Below, piece by piece: positions 10,463 to 18,818 of a stretch of 64,000 bases of DNA. The position numbers and the translations under genes are program-made. The notes under the pieces are model-generated. The model saw only the letters and a program-made list of their open reading frames with translations, made no database searches and was not told the DNA's origin. Position 1 is the first letter of the stretch. Every line of letters starts with the position of its first letter. The stretch covers positions 72,273 to 136,272 of the forward strand of contig DATAZL010000052.1 in assembly GCA_036272055.1 (NCBI GenBank). The letters run 5' to 3'. The DNA is from DASZVB01 sp036272055. Lineage in GTDB: Bacteria > Myxococcota_A > Polyangia > Polyangiales > Polyangiaceae.

Positions 10463-10463
<1 letters not shown>
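8238..10463 (-). CDS. ABC transporter permease, FtsX family, with large insert (741 aa)
   Basis: A second FtsX-type permease. Helix 1 lies at about 25-45 (WKTLIVGGIIGFGALLVV). The C-terminal FtsX domain has three helices and the signature REIGMLRAIGAQ, closing with SSLYPAWIATRVSPREAM. The segment between is about 530 residues, much longer than in its 438-residue partner; it carries charged helices and, at about 480-550, a Pro/Ala/Thr-rich stretch that looks disordered. Its start codon overlaps the stop of the ATPase gene by one base (TGATG), so the two are translationally coupled. The large periplasmic part probably sets substrate or partner specificity. Family is sure; function is inferred only. 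Confidence 0.9.
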
Positions 10464-11197
<734 letters not shown>

Positions 11198-11305
11198 GGC
11201 AAGCTTTGCCTTTCTCTCAGCCGGTCCTCGGGGCGCTCGCGCCCCGTTCTAGGACCCATCCCCGCGAGAATCCATTGCGCTGGCTCCGGGGGAACATTAG
11301 AATCG

Positions 11306-11325
11306 TTAGAAATTCGAATATCTTA
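11306..11325. promoter_or_regulatory. Candidate MarR operator, imperfect 20-bp palindrome
   Basis: TTAGAAATTC and GAATATCTTA form an inverted repeat matching at 8 of 10 positions per arm, with a perfect 8-bp core (ATTCGAAT) at 11312-11319. It lies in an unusually AT-rich patch within the 159-base gap between the divergent ABC operon and the MarR gene. MarR proteins usually bind such palindromes of about 16-20 bp in their own divergent promoter. The palindrome is visible; its role as operator is inferred. Confidence 0.55.
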
Positions 11326-11356
11326 GTTATTGAGCAATTAGCGCTGAGACTTTTTC

Positions 11357-11866
11357 ATGTCAAGGCCATCGGGAAACCGTTCAGAGCTCATCGAGGCGAT
11401 CCAGCATCAGGCGCGGCTGAGCAGCACGCTCACCGTTCTCTTCCACACTGCGGTCGCAGAGCACCTGGGGTTGAATCCGTCCGATCACAAGGTGGCGGAC
11501 ATCGTTGCCCTATCCGAAGAGCCGCTCACTGCGGGCCGGCTGGCAGAGCTCACGGGGCTGACGACCGGCGCGATCACCGGAGTACTCGATCGACTCGAGA
11601 ATGCCGGCTTCGTCGTGCGTGAGCACGACCCCTCCGATCGACGTCGCATCATCGTGCGGCTCCTTCCGGGGCGAGTCCACGAGGTGAAAAAACTCTTCGA
11701 CTCCATCTCGTCGCGTCTCTCCGAGCTCTGTTCGACTTACACGACGGAGCAGCTGTCGCTGGTTCTCGACTTCATGAAAAAGAGCGCGGCGGTGACGAGG
11801 GCCTCGGCCGAAGAGCTACGGGAACGGAACGCATCGCCTGCGCCGCGGAAGAAGACGGCCCTCTGA
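11357..11866 (+). CDS. MarR-family transcriptional regulator
   Basis: A 169-residue protein with a winged-helix domain. The helix-turn-helix reads ALSEEPLTAGRLAELTGLTT at about 52-72, followed by recognition-helix residues and the wing VVREHDPSDRRRIIVRL, a hallmark of MarR proteins (DxRRxx.RL). Flanking helices would form the dimer interface. The last 20 residues are basic. It diverges from the ABC/LolA-like/barrel operon, so it most likely represses that operon and itself, responding to a small hydrophobic ligand. No strong Shine-Dalgarno sequence precedes the ATG at 11357. Confidence 0.93.
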   Translation: MSRPSGNRSELIEAIQHQARLSSTLTVLFHTAVAEHLGLNPSDHKVADIVALSEEPLTAGRLAELTGLTTGAITGVLDRLENAGFVVREHDPSDRRRIIVRLLPGRVHEVKKLFDSISSRLSELCSTYTTEQLSLVLDFMKKSAAVTRASAEELRERNASPAPRKKTAL

Positions 11867-11987
11867 AACGAGGCGCTCCCCCTTCCGTACGGCGGTTTCG
11901 CCGCTCAGCCCCAGCGCGTGGTGTCGGGTACGGCGCACGTAAACGCCATGACTATCTCCTCTGACGACGAGTTCGCGACGGCGCGAG

Positions 11988-12599
11988 CTATCGTTCGTCC
12001 TCCTGAAGGACGACCTCTATCTGCTGCACGGCTTGATCGAGAATCTCTCTGATCCGCGCCTGCGCTCTTCGCGACATACCGCCGCGCTTCGCGCTCCGCT
12101 TGAACGTGCGAAAGAGACGCGCCGCGCGCCTCATGACGTCGCCGAAGTCCTCGGCGTACCGCTCCCATGAATCTCCGGGGATGCGGTCGTAGAAGTCGCG
12201 CACCTCGTCCGCGTGACCCTCCAGATCACGTCGGCCGGCGTCGGTGATCGCGTAGACCTTGCGGCCCTCCTGGTTGCTCAGCTCGGCATGCCCGAGCTCT
12301 TCGAGGAGCTGGAGGGTGGGGTAAATGACCCCTGGGCTCGGTCGATACGCGCCACCGCTGCGCTCTTCGATGGCCTGGATGACCTCGTAACCGTGGCGCG
12401 GTCGCTGCGCGAGCGTGTCGAGAACCAGGTAGCGGACCTCTCCACGTTCGGCACGTGGCGGCGGGCCGCCAAACCAGTCGCCGAACCAATCGGGCTTGCC
12501 TCCGGAGAAATCGCCACCCTGGCCGCCGCCGCTGCCCCAGGGACCACCGCGCCGCGCACCGACGAACCAGAATGACGGATCATGTGAATTTTGATGCAC
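11988..12599 (-). CDS. PadR-family transcriptional regulator
   Basis: A 203-residue PadR-type regulator. After a Gly/Trp-rich N-terminal stretch of about 50 residues, the PadR winged helix begins: EVRYLVLDTLAQRPRHGYEV, then IEERSGGAYRPSPGVIYPTL and the wing EGRKVYAITDAG. A C-terminal helical region follows, as in PadR subfamily 1 proteins, which dimerise through it. The GTG at 12599 is preferred because AGGGAA lies seven bases upstream; the in-frame ATG at 12653 has no ribosome-binding site and would lie against the operator-like repeats. The gene diverges from a cytochrome c peroxidase gene. The Gly/Trp-rich N-terminus before the PadR domain is seen in several actinobacterial and myxobacterial members. 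Confidence 0.93.
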   Translation of the reverse strand: MHQNSHDPSFWFVGARRGGPWGSGGGQGGDFSGGKPDWFGDWFGGPPPRAERGEVRYLVLDTLAQRPRHGYEVIQAIEERSGGAYRPSPGVIYPTLQLLEELGHAELSNQEGRKVYAITDAGRRDLEGHADEVRDFYDRIPGDSWERYAEDFGDVMRRAARLFRTFKRSAKRGGMSRRAQARIREILDQAVQQIEVVLQEDER

Positions 12600-12636
12600 T
12601 TTCGTTCCCTTCTGGGGTCCCTTGCAGGACCCTCTC

Positions 12637-12699
12637 GATACATCGTGATACATCGTATAGATATATCTAGACGATACGTCAAGCCGATATATCTAGATA
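12637..12699. promoter_or_regulatory. Cluster of repeats and palindromes upstream of padR-like gene
   Basis: This AT-rich stretch holds a tandem 10-bp repeat GATACATCGT at 12637-12646 and 12647-12656, and two exact copies of GATATATCTAGA at 12660-12671 and 12686-12697. The second copy sits in a perfect palindrome TATCTAGATA (12690-12699). PadR proteins commonly bind palindromes of the ATAT/ATCT type in their own promoters. The position, 38-100 bases upstream of the chosen start, suits autoregulation. The repeats are visible; binding is inferred. Confidence 0.6.
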
Positions 12700-12794
12700 G
12701 GTCTTTGTGCGCACTCGTGGCCGGGTGGGTTGCGCGACGACGCCTCTTTTCGGACGAAGGAAATGGCGTCTTGACCGCGACGGCCCCAAAAATA

Positions 12795-12809
12795 TATCGC
12801 TCTACGATA
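12795..12809. promoter_or_regulatory. Candidate operator upstream of cytochrome c peroxidase
   Basis: The inverted repeat TATCG-ctcta-CGATA lies 47 bases upstream of the peroxidase ATG. It shares the CGATA element with the repeats on the padR side, so the same regulator could act on both divergent genes. The arms are short, so chance is possible. Confidence 0.35.
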
Positions 12810-12855
12810 CAAGCTCCGTTCGACGGCCCGACAATCGCAAAGGCAGAAGCTCACC

Positions 12856-13929
12856 ATGATCCCAAGACTCGTCCCGGTCGCGCTCGTCTCCGTCCTCGCA
12901 GTCGCCTGCGAGAACGAACCCGTGAAGCACACGAAGCACGTCGCAGCACCGCCGGCGCCGACCGGCATCGCCGTCGACTCGGCGAAGCTCTCCCTCTTCA
13001 CGGCGCTCCCCGACAAGGCGCCCGGGAGCAACAACCCGTTCACCGACGAGAAGCTCGCCCTCGGGCGGGCGCTCTATCACGACGCCCGGCTGTCGAAGGG
13101 GCAGAAGCTCTCCTGCAACGGCTGTCACGATCTCGCGAAGACCGGCGTCGACGGGACGGACTTCTCCGAGGGAGACGGACAGAAGAAGCTTCCGCGCAAC
13201 ACGCCGACCGTGTTCAACGCGGCGCTTCAGGCGAGCCAGTACTGGGACGGTCACTACGAGACCCTCGAGGACGCGACGCGTGCGATGCTCGTCGATCCAG
13301 CGGTGATGGCGGAGCCGGAAGCGCGCCTCGTCGACACCCTGAAGTCGATCCCCGGCTACGTCGACGCCTTCAAGAAGGCGTACCCCGACGCGCCCGAGCC
13401 GATCACCCTCGACGGAGCCGTGAAGGCCATCGCCCTCTTCGAGCGCTCGCTCCTGACTCCCTCCCCCTGGGATCAGTACCTCAAGGGTGAGCAGACCGCG
13501 CTCACCGACGAGCAGAAGACGGGGTTCCTCAAGTTCGTCGATGTCGGATGTCCGACGTGCCACGTCGGCGCGCTCGTCGGGGCCACGATGTTCCAGAAGC
13601 TCGGCAAGGAGAAGCCCTGGCCGAACCTGGCGGACAAGGGACGGAGCGGCGTCACGAAGTCTCCCTCCGACGACATGATGTTCAAGGTGAGCTCGCTACG
13701 GAACGTCGAGCGGACGGCGCCGTACTTCCACGACGCCTCGTCGAAGACGCTCGAGGACGCCGTCAAGACGATGGCATCTCATCAGCTCGCGAAGGACCTC
13801 GGGGACGACGACGTGAAGTCCATCGTCGCCTGGTTGAAGAGCCTCACCGGGACGCCTCCGGAGAGCGTACAGAACAAGCCGGAACCCTTCCCTTCCGGGC
13901 CGAAAACGCCGAAGCCGTCCGCCAAGTAG
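12856..13929 (+). CDS. Di-heme cytochrome c peroxidase (CcpA/MauG family), lipoprotein
   Basis: A 357-residue lipoprotein: the signal peptide ends in the lipobox VLAVAC with lipidated Cys18. Two c-type heme motifs are present, CNGCH at 87-91 and CPTCH at 232-236, in the spacing of bacterial di-heme peroxidases. Other family marks are PFTDEKLALGRALYHDARLS at about 61, the RNTPTVFNA motif near 114, and the SLRNVERTAPYFHDAS segment near 277. The enzyme reduces hydrogen peroxide with electrons from a periplasmic carrier. The C-terminus is Pro/Lys-rich. It diverges from the PadR gene, which may control it. Whether it works on peroxide or, as MauG does, on a protein substrate cannot be told. Confidence 0.93.
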   Translation: MIPRLVPVALVSVLAVACENEPVKHTKHVAAPPAPTGIAVDSAKLSLFTALPDKAPGSNNPFTDEKLALGRALYHDARLSKGQKLSCNGCHDLAKTGVDGTDFSEGDGQKKLPRNTPTVFNAALQASQYWDGHYETLEDATRAMLVDPAVMAEPEARLVDTLKSIPGYVDAFKKAYPDAPEPITLDGAVKAIALFERSLLTPSPWDQYLKGEQTALTDEQKTGFLKFVDVGCPTCHVGALVGATMFQKLGKEKPWPNLADKGRSGVTKSPSDDMMFKVSSLRNVERTAPYFHDASSKTLEDAVKTMASHQLAKDLGDDDVKSIVAWLKSLTGTPPESVQNKPEPFPSGPKTPKPSAK

Positions 13930-13980
13930 CGGGGCCGGCTCTTGCGCGAGGGCAAGCTGCGTGCGAGCTTTCGCGGCGTC

Positions 13981-15093
13981 ATGTTGCGCGTTGGAATCAT
14001 CGGTTGGCGAGGCATGGTCGGCTCGGTCCTCATGGACCGGATGCGTGAAGAGCGCGATTTCGACGGGATCGCGTGCACGTTCTTCTCGACGTCGAACGCG
14101 GGCTCCCCGGGCCCAGACGTCGGGCAAGGGCCGACCAAGCTCGTCGACGCGCACTCGCTCGACGACCTCGAGAAGCACGACGTGCTCATCAGCTGCCAGG
14201 GCGGCGACTACACGTCGGAGATCTATCCGAAGCTTCGCGGGCGCGGATACGCCGGCTACTGGATCGACGCGGCGTCCACGCTCCGCATGGCGGACGAGAC
14301 GGTGCTCATCCTCGACCCCGTGAACCGCGACGTCATCGACGACGGGCTGTCCCACGGCATCAAGACCTACGCAGGGCCGAACTGCACCGTGAGCCTGATG
14401 CTCATGGCGCTCGCCGGTCTCTTCAAGGGCGGTCACGTGGAGTGGCTCTCGAGCATGACGTACCAGGCGGCCTCGGGCGCCGGCGCGAACAACATGCGGG
14501 AGCTCGTCGCGCAGATGGCCGCGCTCGGGCAGCTCACCGCGCCGCTCATGGCCGATCCGTCGTCGACCGCGCTCGACATCGACAGGGCGGTCACCAGGGC
14601 GCAGCGCGACGGGAGCTTGCCGACGCAGTACTTCAAGCATCCGCTCGCCGCGAGCCTCCTGCCGTGGATCGACAAGCCCGTCGAGTTCGGGCAGAGCCGC
14701 GAAGAGTGGAAGGGCCTCGTCGAGACGAACAAGATCCTCGGCCAGTCCCCGCAGATCCCGGTGGACGGGCAATGCGTGCGCATCGGCGCGATGCGCTGTC
14801 ACTCTCAGGGCGTCACCATCAAGCTGAAGCGCGCCCTCCCCATCGAAGAAGTGACGGCGCTGATCGCGGAGAGCAATCAGTGGGTGCGCGTGGTGCCCAA
14901 CACGCCCGAGGCGACGCTCGCCGAGCTCACGCCGACCGCGGTGTCCGGCACCCTGACGGTTCCCATCGGGCGGCTCCGCAAGATGCGCATCGGCCCCGAA
15001 TACGTCACCGCGTTCACCGTCGGTGACCAGCTCCTCTGGGGCGCGGCAGAGCCGCTCCGCCGGATGCTCCGCATCCTGCGCGAACGAGCGTAG
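13981..15093 (+). CDS. asd: Aspartate-semialdehyde dehydrogenase
   Basis: A 370-residue enzyme of the Gram-negative (E. coli-type) Asd class. It reduces aspartyl phosphate to aspartate semialdehyde, the branch point to lysine/diaminopimelate, threonine and methionine. The N-terminus MLRVGIIGWRGMVGS is the NADP-binding loop, and the active-site Cys falls at residue 135 in GPNCTVSLM, the same number as in E. coli. Further family segments are SYQAASGAGA-like TYQAASGAGA and the VPVDGQCVRIGAMRCHSQ-type substrate region. The reading frame is open from 13942, but the ATG at 13981 gives the standard N-terminus. It stands alone, 51 bases after the peroxidase gene. Confidence 0.96.
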   Translation: MLRVGIIGWRGMVGSVLMDRMREERDFDGIACTFFSTSNAGSPGPDVGQGPTKLVDAHSLDDLEKHDVLISCQGGDYTSEIYPKLRGRGYAGYWIDAASTLRMADETVLILDPVNRDVIDDGLSHGIKTYAGPNCTVSLMLMALAGLFKGGHVEWLSSMTYQAASGAGANNMRELVAQMAALGQLTAPLMADPSSTALDIDRAVTRAQRDGSLPTQYFKHPLAASLLPWIDKPVEFGQSREEWKGLVETNKILGQSPQIPVDGQCVRIGAMRCHSQGVTIKLKRALPIEEVTALIAESNQWVRVVPNTPEATLAELTPTAVSGTLTVPIGRLRKMRIGPEYVTAFTVGDQLLWGAAEPLRRMLRILRERA

Positions 15094-15308
15094 AGCTCGC
15101 GCTACCCAAGGCGCGTCGTCTCGCGCGTGTTCCACGCGGGTGCTCGAGGAGCGTCCGCCCGGCGCCGCGTCCATGAACCGCGGCGCGCGAGACACGGCGT
15201 CGTGGCCCGGGCGCCACGGGCGTGGCGACGTTTCCCGTCGTTGAGGCCCGTTTCCGCGTGGCTCGGACGTTGCTCGGGGACTCCACGTCGTTCGAAGGAG
15301 GCCCGAAG

Positions 15309-15992
15309 ATGAACTCACTTTCCAGAATCGTAGGTTCAGCCGTATTCGTCGCGTCCGGTGTGTTCGCCGCGACGTTGCTCGCTCCTGCCGATGCTCGCGC
15401 GTGCGGCGGCGAGTGGTACCCCATGATGCAGGTCGACCCGCGCATCCAGGGCACCGACAAGGCCGAGGATGCGCTCGACGAGGGCAAGACCCTCGCGGCG
15501 GCGGGCTCCGTCATCCGGATGATCCCGCATATCCGACAGCTCGATGTGACGAAGACGAAGATCGTCCAGCGGGCGAGCCGCGTGCTCGCACTCGCCACCG
15601 TGCGCTACGACGGCGCGCTCCCCCTCTCGCTCGAGGTGCCGTACTACGCGCAAGGGACGTGGCTCGGACGGACGGACGCGCAGCGTCGCGCGAACCTCGA
15701 CTGGGCGACGAAGACCCTGCGCGCCATCGCGTCCGCGCGACACGACGACCCCGCCGCGCGGACCGAGCTCGCCGAGGGACTTGCGCGGGTCGACGCGACC
15801 AGGGGCGAAGCACGCGGGATCCTCGAGGAGCTCGCGAAGAAGGACCTCATCACGAGCCCCGACGGCTACGCGGTGCTCGCGACGCTGCGCGAGCGCGACG
15901 GCGACGCCGAGGGACGGCGCGCCGCCCTCGACCGTTGCAAGGCGATGTCGCCGAACGCCGCCGCATGCCGGGCGGACACGCGAGCGAGCTGA
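15309..15992 (+). CDS. Secreted helical-repeat protein of unknown function
   Basis: A 227-residue exported protein. An ideal ribosome-binding site (AAGGAGG) precedes the ATG at 15309. The signal peptide runs to about residue 30 (ADARA), giving a mature start CGGEWYPMMQVDPR with one Cys. The rest is Ala/Arg-rich amphipathic helix with repeated patterns of about 34 residues (for example AEDALDEGKTLAAAGSVIRM, AEGLARVDATRGEARGILEE and GYAVLATLRERDGDAEGRRA), which look like TPR repeats. It lies eight bases upstream of the tetraheme lipoprotein gene, so the two are co-transcribed. I do not recognise a named family. A role near the cell envelope with the cytochrome is only inference. Confidence 0.75.
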   Translation: MNSLSRIVGSAVFVASGVFAATLLAPADARACGGEWYPMMQVDPRIQGTDKAEDALDEGKTLAAAGSVIRMIPHIRQLDVTKTKIVQRASRVLALATVRYDGALPLSLEVPYYAQGTWLGRTDAQRRANLDWATKTLRAIASARHDDPAARTELAEGLARVDATRGEARGILEELAKKDLITSPDGYAVLATLRERDGDAEGRRAALDRCKAMSPNAAACRADTRAS

Positions 15993-16000
15993 GCCGTCAC

Positions 16001-17302
16001 ATGACGCCCCGTGCTCTCCGATGTCTCGTGGCGTTGCTCGCGCTGCTCGCCGCGTCGTGTGGCGGTGCGCGGGACGAAGGAGCCGGCACGGGGCGTCTCG
16101 CAGTGACGGCCGGTCCGACGGCAACCGACGTCGCGCGTTCCACGTCGCGTGCGCTCGCCGAGGACCCCGCGACCGCCGTCGGAGCCGCAGCGAACGGCGA
16201 TCCGGACCGCGGTCGCGCGCTCGTGCTCGAGTACGAGTGCAACCGGTGTCACGACGGCACGGGGCAGCCGGCAATCGCGACCGAGCGTCACTGCACCCAC
16301 TGCCACGAGGACATCGCGACGGGCCGCTTCGGCGCCGGCACCCCGAGGATCGCGGAGTGGAAGCGGAGCGTGCTCCCCTACCGTCACGCGCCCACCCTGG
16401 ACGACCTCGGGAAGCGGCTCCGGCCGGGATGGGTGGCGCGGTTCGTCCACGAACCGTACGACGTGCGCCCGAACCTCGCAGCGACGATGCCGCGCCTCGC
16501 CCTCGACGCCGGAAAAGCGGCGGACCTCGCGGCGTACCTCACCCGCGACGCTCCGCGAGAGCGCGACGTTGCCCTCGCCGGTAGCGCCGCGGCGGGGCGC
16601 GCGCTCATGGAGGCAAAGGGCTGCGGCGGTTGCCACGTCTTCAGCGGCGTGCCCGCGTTGCCGTCGACGCCGGCTCTGGGTGACGCCATACGCCGCACGG
16701 CTGCGGAGCTCGCGCCGGATCTGCGGCACACGCGAGATCGCTTCCGTCGCGATGCGCTCGTGCCGTGGCTGCTCGCGCCGTCGTCACTGAAGCCCACGAC
16801 GTTGATGCCGTCCCATTCCCTCACCGAGCGAGAAGCGACCGACATCGCGACGTACGTCCTCGAGACGCCGCTCGCTCCGCGCGACGACACGCCGGTGGTG
16901 AAACGCTTGCCGCTCCTCGCGCGTACCGTCACCTACTCCGAGATCGAGCGTCGGGTTCTCGCGATCACCTGCCGTCATTGTCATGGCGATCCGGACGTCG
17001 CCGGCGGTGACGGTGGGCCCGGAAACACTGGCGGCTTCGGGTTCTCGCCGCGGGGACTCGACCTGAGTTCTTACCGGAGCGCGTCTGCCGGCTTGCTCGG
17101 ACGCGACGGAGAGCGGCACAGCCTCTTCGAGCGAACGAAGGACGGAACGCCGCTGCTCGTCGCCGCGCTCGTCGCGCGCCGCGAAGAGGAAGCAGGGCGC
17201 GCCCCGGGCGACGTGCGCGGAATGCCACTCGGGCTTCCTTCCGTCGGGGCCGAAGAAGTGCAGCTGGTCGAGACGTGGATCGCACAGGGACGTCCGCGTT
17301 GA
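16001..17302 (+). CDS. Tetraheme c-type cytochrome lipoprotein
   Basis: A 433-residue lipoprotein: lipobox LLAASC, lipidated Cys20. Four c-heme motifs are visible: CNRCH (80-84), CTHCH (98-102), CGGCH (208-212) and CRHCH (324-328). A TTLMPSHSLT segment near 267-275 supplies a likely axial Met, as in class I cytochrome c domains, and AADLAAYL and ATDIATYVL helices fit the C-terminal helix of such domains. So the protein looks like two or three fused cytochrome c modules. The start ATG at 16001 is eight bases after the upstream gene. An earlier start in the same frame would run through that gene in the wrong frame. Partner and electron acceptor are unknown. Confidence 0.88.
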   Translation: MTPRALRCLVALLALLAASCGGARDEGAGTGRLAVTAGPTATDVARSTSRALAEDPATAVGAAANGDPDRGRALVLEYECNRCHDGTGQPAIATERHCTHCHEDIATGRFGAGTPRIAEWKRSVLPYRHAPTLDDLGKRLRPGWVARFVHEPYDVRPNLAATMPRLALDAGKAADLAAYLTRDAPRERDVALAGSAAAGRALMEAKGCGGCHVFSGVPALPSTPALGDAIRRTAAELAPDLRHTRDRFRRDALVPWLLAPSSLKPTTLMPSHSLTEREATDIATYVLETPLAPRDDTPVVKRLPLLARTVTYSEIERRVLAITCRHCHGDPDVAGGDGGPGNTGGFGFSPRGLDLSSYRSASAGLLGRDGERHSLFERTKDGTPLLVAALVARREEEAGRAPGDVRGMPLGLPSVGAEEVQLVETWIAQGRPR

Positions 17303-17488
17303 ACGCGTCACGATCCGTTACGCCGGGTGTCTCGAATCATGACGGCGATGCGTCACGCACTTCGGCCCACATGCTCGAGCGGTGCACAATGCGGAAACGT
17401 TTGCGCAGAAACGCGCCGCGGCATGTGTGTAACCCTGTCATGTTCCTCGGACCGGCCCCTGGTACGGCCCGTGCAGCGTAGGAACGAC

Positions 17489-17851
17489 ATGCCAACGACG
17501 GAGTCGGTTATTCGACCCCACGCGTCGTCCGCCACCCAGGCCGCGACGGATCGCAGAGTGCATTTCCGGGCCCCGCTGACGACGCCAGCGATGGTGGACG
17601 CACTGGCCGCGTATCACAACGCGCGTTGTGAAAATGTCTCGGTGAGCGGCGTCGCGCTCGCATGCGGTGCCATGCTGGCGATCGGCAAGCGCGTCGAGGT
17701 CTACTTCGAGTTGCCGAGCGGCGTGGCCGTCGAGACCGAAGCCCGCGTCGTGCGCGCCGACTCGACGAGTCTCGCGCTGCAGTTTCTGACCCTGGACCGC
17801 CAGGCCGAGCTCGCGCTGCGGGCGCACTGCCACATCGCGCGGATGCGCTGA
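17489..17851 (+). CDS. PilZ-domain protein, probable c-di-GMP receptor
   Basis: A 120-residue single-domain protein. A basic motif DRRVHFRAP near residue 24 matches the RxxxR c-di-GMP-binding motif, and CENVSVSGVALACG near 50 matches the (D/N)xSxxG motif. The rest alternates strands such as RVEVYFELPSG and ETEARVVRADSTSLALQF, as in the PilZ barrel. The ATG at 17489 is chosen because GTAGGAACGAC precedes it and because the upstream extension is Cys/Arg-rich. The 186 bases upstream hold no other gene that I can support. Likely role: binding cyclic di-GMP and acting on an unknown partner in motility or polysaccharide control. The gene converges with bfd, with one base between stops. Confidence 0.87.
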   Translation: MPTTESVIRPHASSATQAATDRRVHFRAPLTTPAMVDALAAYHNARCENVSVSGVALACGAMLAIGKRVEVYFELPSGVAVETEARVVRADSTSLALQFLTLDRQAELALRAHCHIARMR

Positions 17852-17852
17852 T

Positions 17853-18101
17853 TCAGGCCGCCGAGACTCCGGCTTGCGACTCGGGCGAGCGGCGGCCGCA
17901 GAGCCGATCCGTCGGGACCACGTCGCTGCGTCGCGCGCAGACGCGCTCCTGAGTGATGACGTCGCTCACCAGCTCGCGACAGCCGCCGCAGCCGCTCCCT
18001 GCGCCACAGACTTCGTGAACGTCGTCGACCGTCTCGGCGCCCTCGCGAACGGCTTCACGGATGGTCCGGTCGGAAACTCCCAGGCAGTGGCAAACCAGCA
18101 T
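17853..18101 (-). CDS. bfd: Bacterioferritin-associated ferredoxin (BFD-like [2Fe-2S] protein)
   Basis: An 82-residue protein. The N-terminus MLVCHCLGVSDRTIREAV and the later GAGSGCGGCRELV provide the four cysteines (CxC followed about 32 residues later by CxxC) that hold the [2Fe-2S] cluster in Bfd. In E. coli and Pseudomonas Bfd reduces the ferric core of bacterioferritin to release iron. The C-terminal 25 residues are an Arg/Ser-rich tail. The start at 18101 is set by the Bfd homology; an open frame continues upstream across the promoter. The gene diverges from bfr and shares with it a palindrome that looks like a Fur box. Confidence 0.92.
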   Translation of the reverse strand: MLVCHCLGVSDRTIREAVREGAETVDDVHEVCGAGSGCGGCRELVSDVITQERVCARRSDVVPTDRLCGRRSPESQAGVSAA

Positions 18102-18123
18102 CGGGTTCCAAGAATGTAGCAAC

Positions 18124-18140
18124 TTGAAAGTGACTTTCAA
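18124..18140. promoter_or_regulatory. Fur-box-like perfect palindrome between bfd and bfr
   Basis: TTGAAAGT-g-ACTTTCAA is a perfect inverted repeat of 8+1+8 bases. Against the 7-1-7 Fur consensus TGATAAT-n-ATTATCA its inner 15 bases match at about 11 of 14 positions. It lies 22 bases before the bfd start and about 150 bases before the bfr start, in a locally AT-rich gap. Iron-dependent control of this pair is usual. The palindrome is certain; the identity of the regulator is inferred. Confidence 0.65.
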
Positions 18141-18288
18141 TATCGATAGCGTCGATTCCTCGAATTTCGGCCGCGGCGTATCGTTGCTATCTCCCTGAAA
18201 GCAGTAGTAAAAGCAGAATTCGTGCCCGCCGCGCCTCCACTGGGGTGAGGGTCCATCAGGCGCGTTGCCCCCGGCCAGGAGAGTTCCC

Positions 18289-18759
18289 GTGAAAGGCGAT
18301 CCCGACGTCATCCAGATGCTGAACGCGGTGCTCACGTCCGAGCTCACCGCCATCAACCAGTATTTCATCCACTACCGGATGTGTGAGAACTGGGGCTACA
18401 AGCGGCTCGCCAAGAAGAAGCGATCAGAGTCGATCGAGGAGATGAAGCACGCCGATCGCGTGATCCAGCGGCTCCTCTATCTCGACGGCGTGCCGAACAT
18501 GCAGCGCCTGTCGCCAGTGCGGGTGGGGGAATCCCCCATCGAGCAGCACGAGGTCGACCTCGCGCTCGAGCTCGAGGCCGTCAAGCGCCTGAACGAGGGC
18601 ATCGCCCTCTCCGTCGCCAAGGGCGACAACGGGACCCGCGAGCTCCTCGAGTCGATCCTGAAGGAAGAAGAGGAAGGCATCGACTGGCTCGAGGCCCAGC
18701 TGAACCTCGCCCGTCAGCTCGGTACGGAGCTGTACCTGTCCGAGCAGATGCACGACTGA
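18289..18759 (+). CDS. bfr: Bacterioferritin with altered ferroxidase site
   Basis: A 156-residue heme ferritin subunit that stores iron in a 24-mer cage. The GTG start at 18289 follows CAGGAGAG and gives MKGDPDVIQMLNAVL, the standard N-terminus. Numbering then matches E. coli Bfr: ferroxidase ligands Glu18, Glu51, His54, Glu94 and Glu127 are present, as is the heme ligand Met52 (EEMKHAD). The sixth ligand, His130, is replaced by Gly: the segment reads KEEEEGIDWLE where most Bfr proteins have a His just before IDW. Glu129 or Glu128 might substitute, or this could be the non-catalytic subunit of a mixed shell. The gene diverges from bfd and ends before a strong hairpin. Confidence 0.95.
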   Translation: MKGDPDVIQMLNAVLTSELTAINQYFIHYRMCENWGYKRLAKKKRSESIEEMKHADRVIQRLLYLDGVPNMQRLSPVRVGESPIEQHEVDLALELEAVKRLNEGIALSVAKGDNGTRELLESILKEEEEGIDWLEAQLNLARQLGTELYLSEQMHD

Positions 18760-18768
18760 AGGCGTTGC

Positions 18769-18808
18769 CGGGCTCTTCGTCCTCACGTCTCGTGGAACGA
18801 AGAGCCCG
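18769..18808. terminator. Strong bidirectional terminator hairpin
   Basis: CGGGCTCTTCGT (18769-18780) and ACGAAGAGCCCG (18797-18808) are perfectly complementary over 12 bp with a 16-base loop that itself can pair CAC with GTG. It sits in the 59-base gap between the converging bfr and lipoprotein genes, where a shared terminator is expected. No long T-run follows on either side. Confidence 0.85.
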
Positions 18809-18818
18809 TGTGCTTTCG

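Noticed and set aside
11867..11987. Terminator between marR and the padR-like gene (CGGCG-GTTT-CGCCG)
   Set aside because: Only a five-base stem, no T-run; too weak in such GC-rich DNA to list as a feature.
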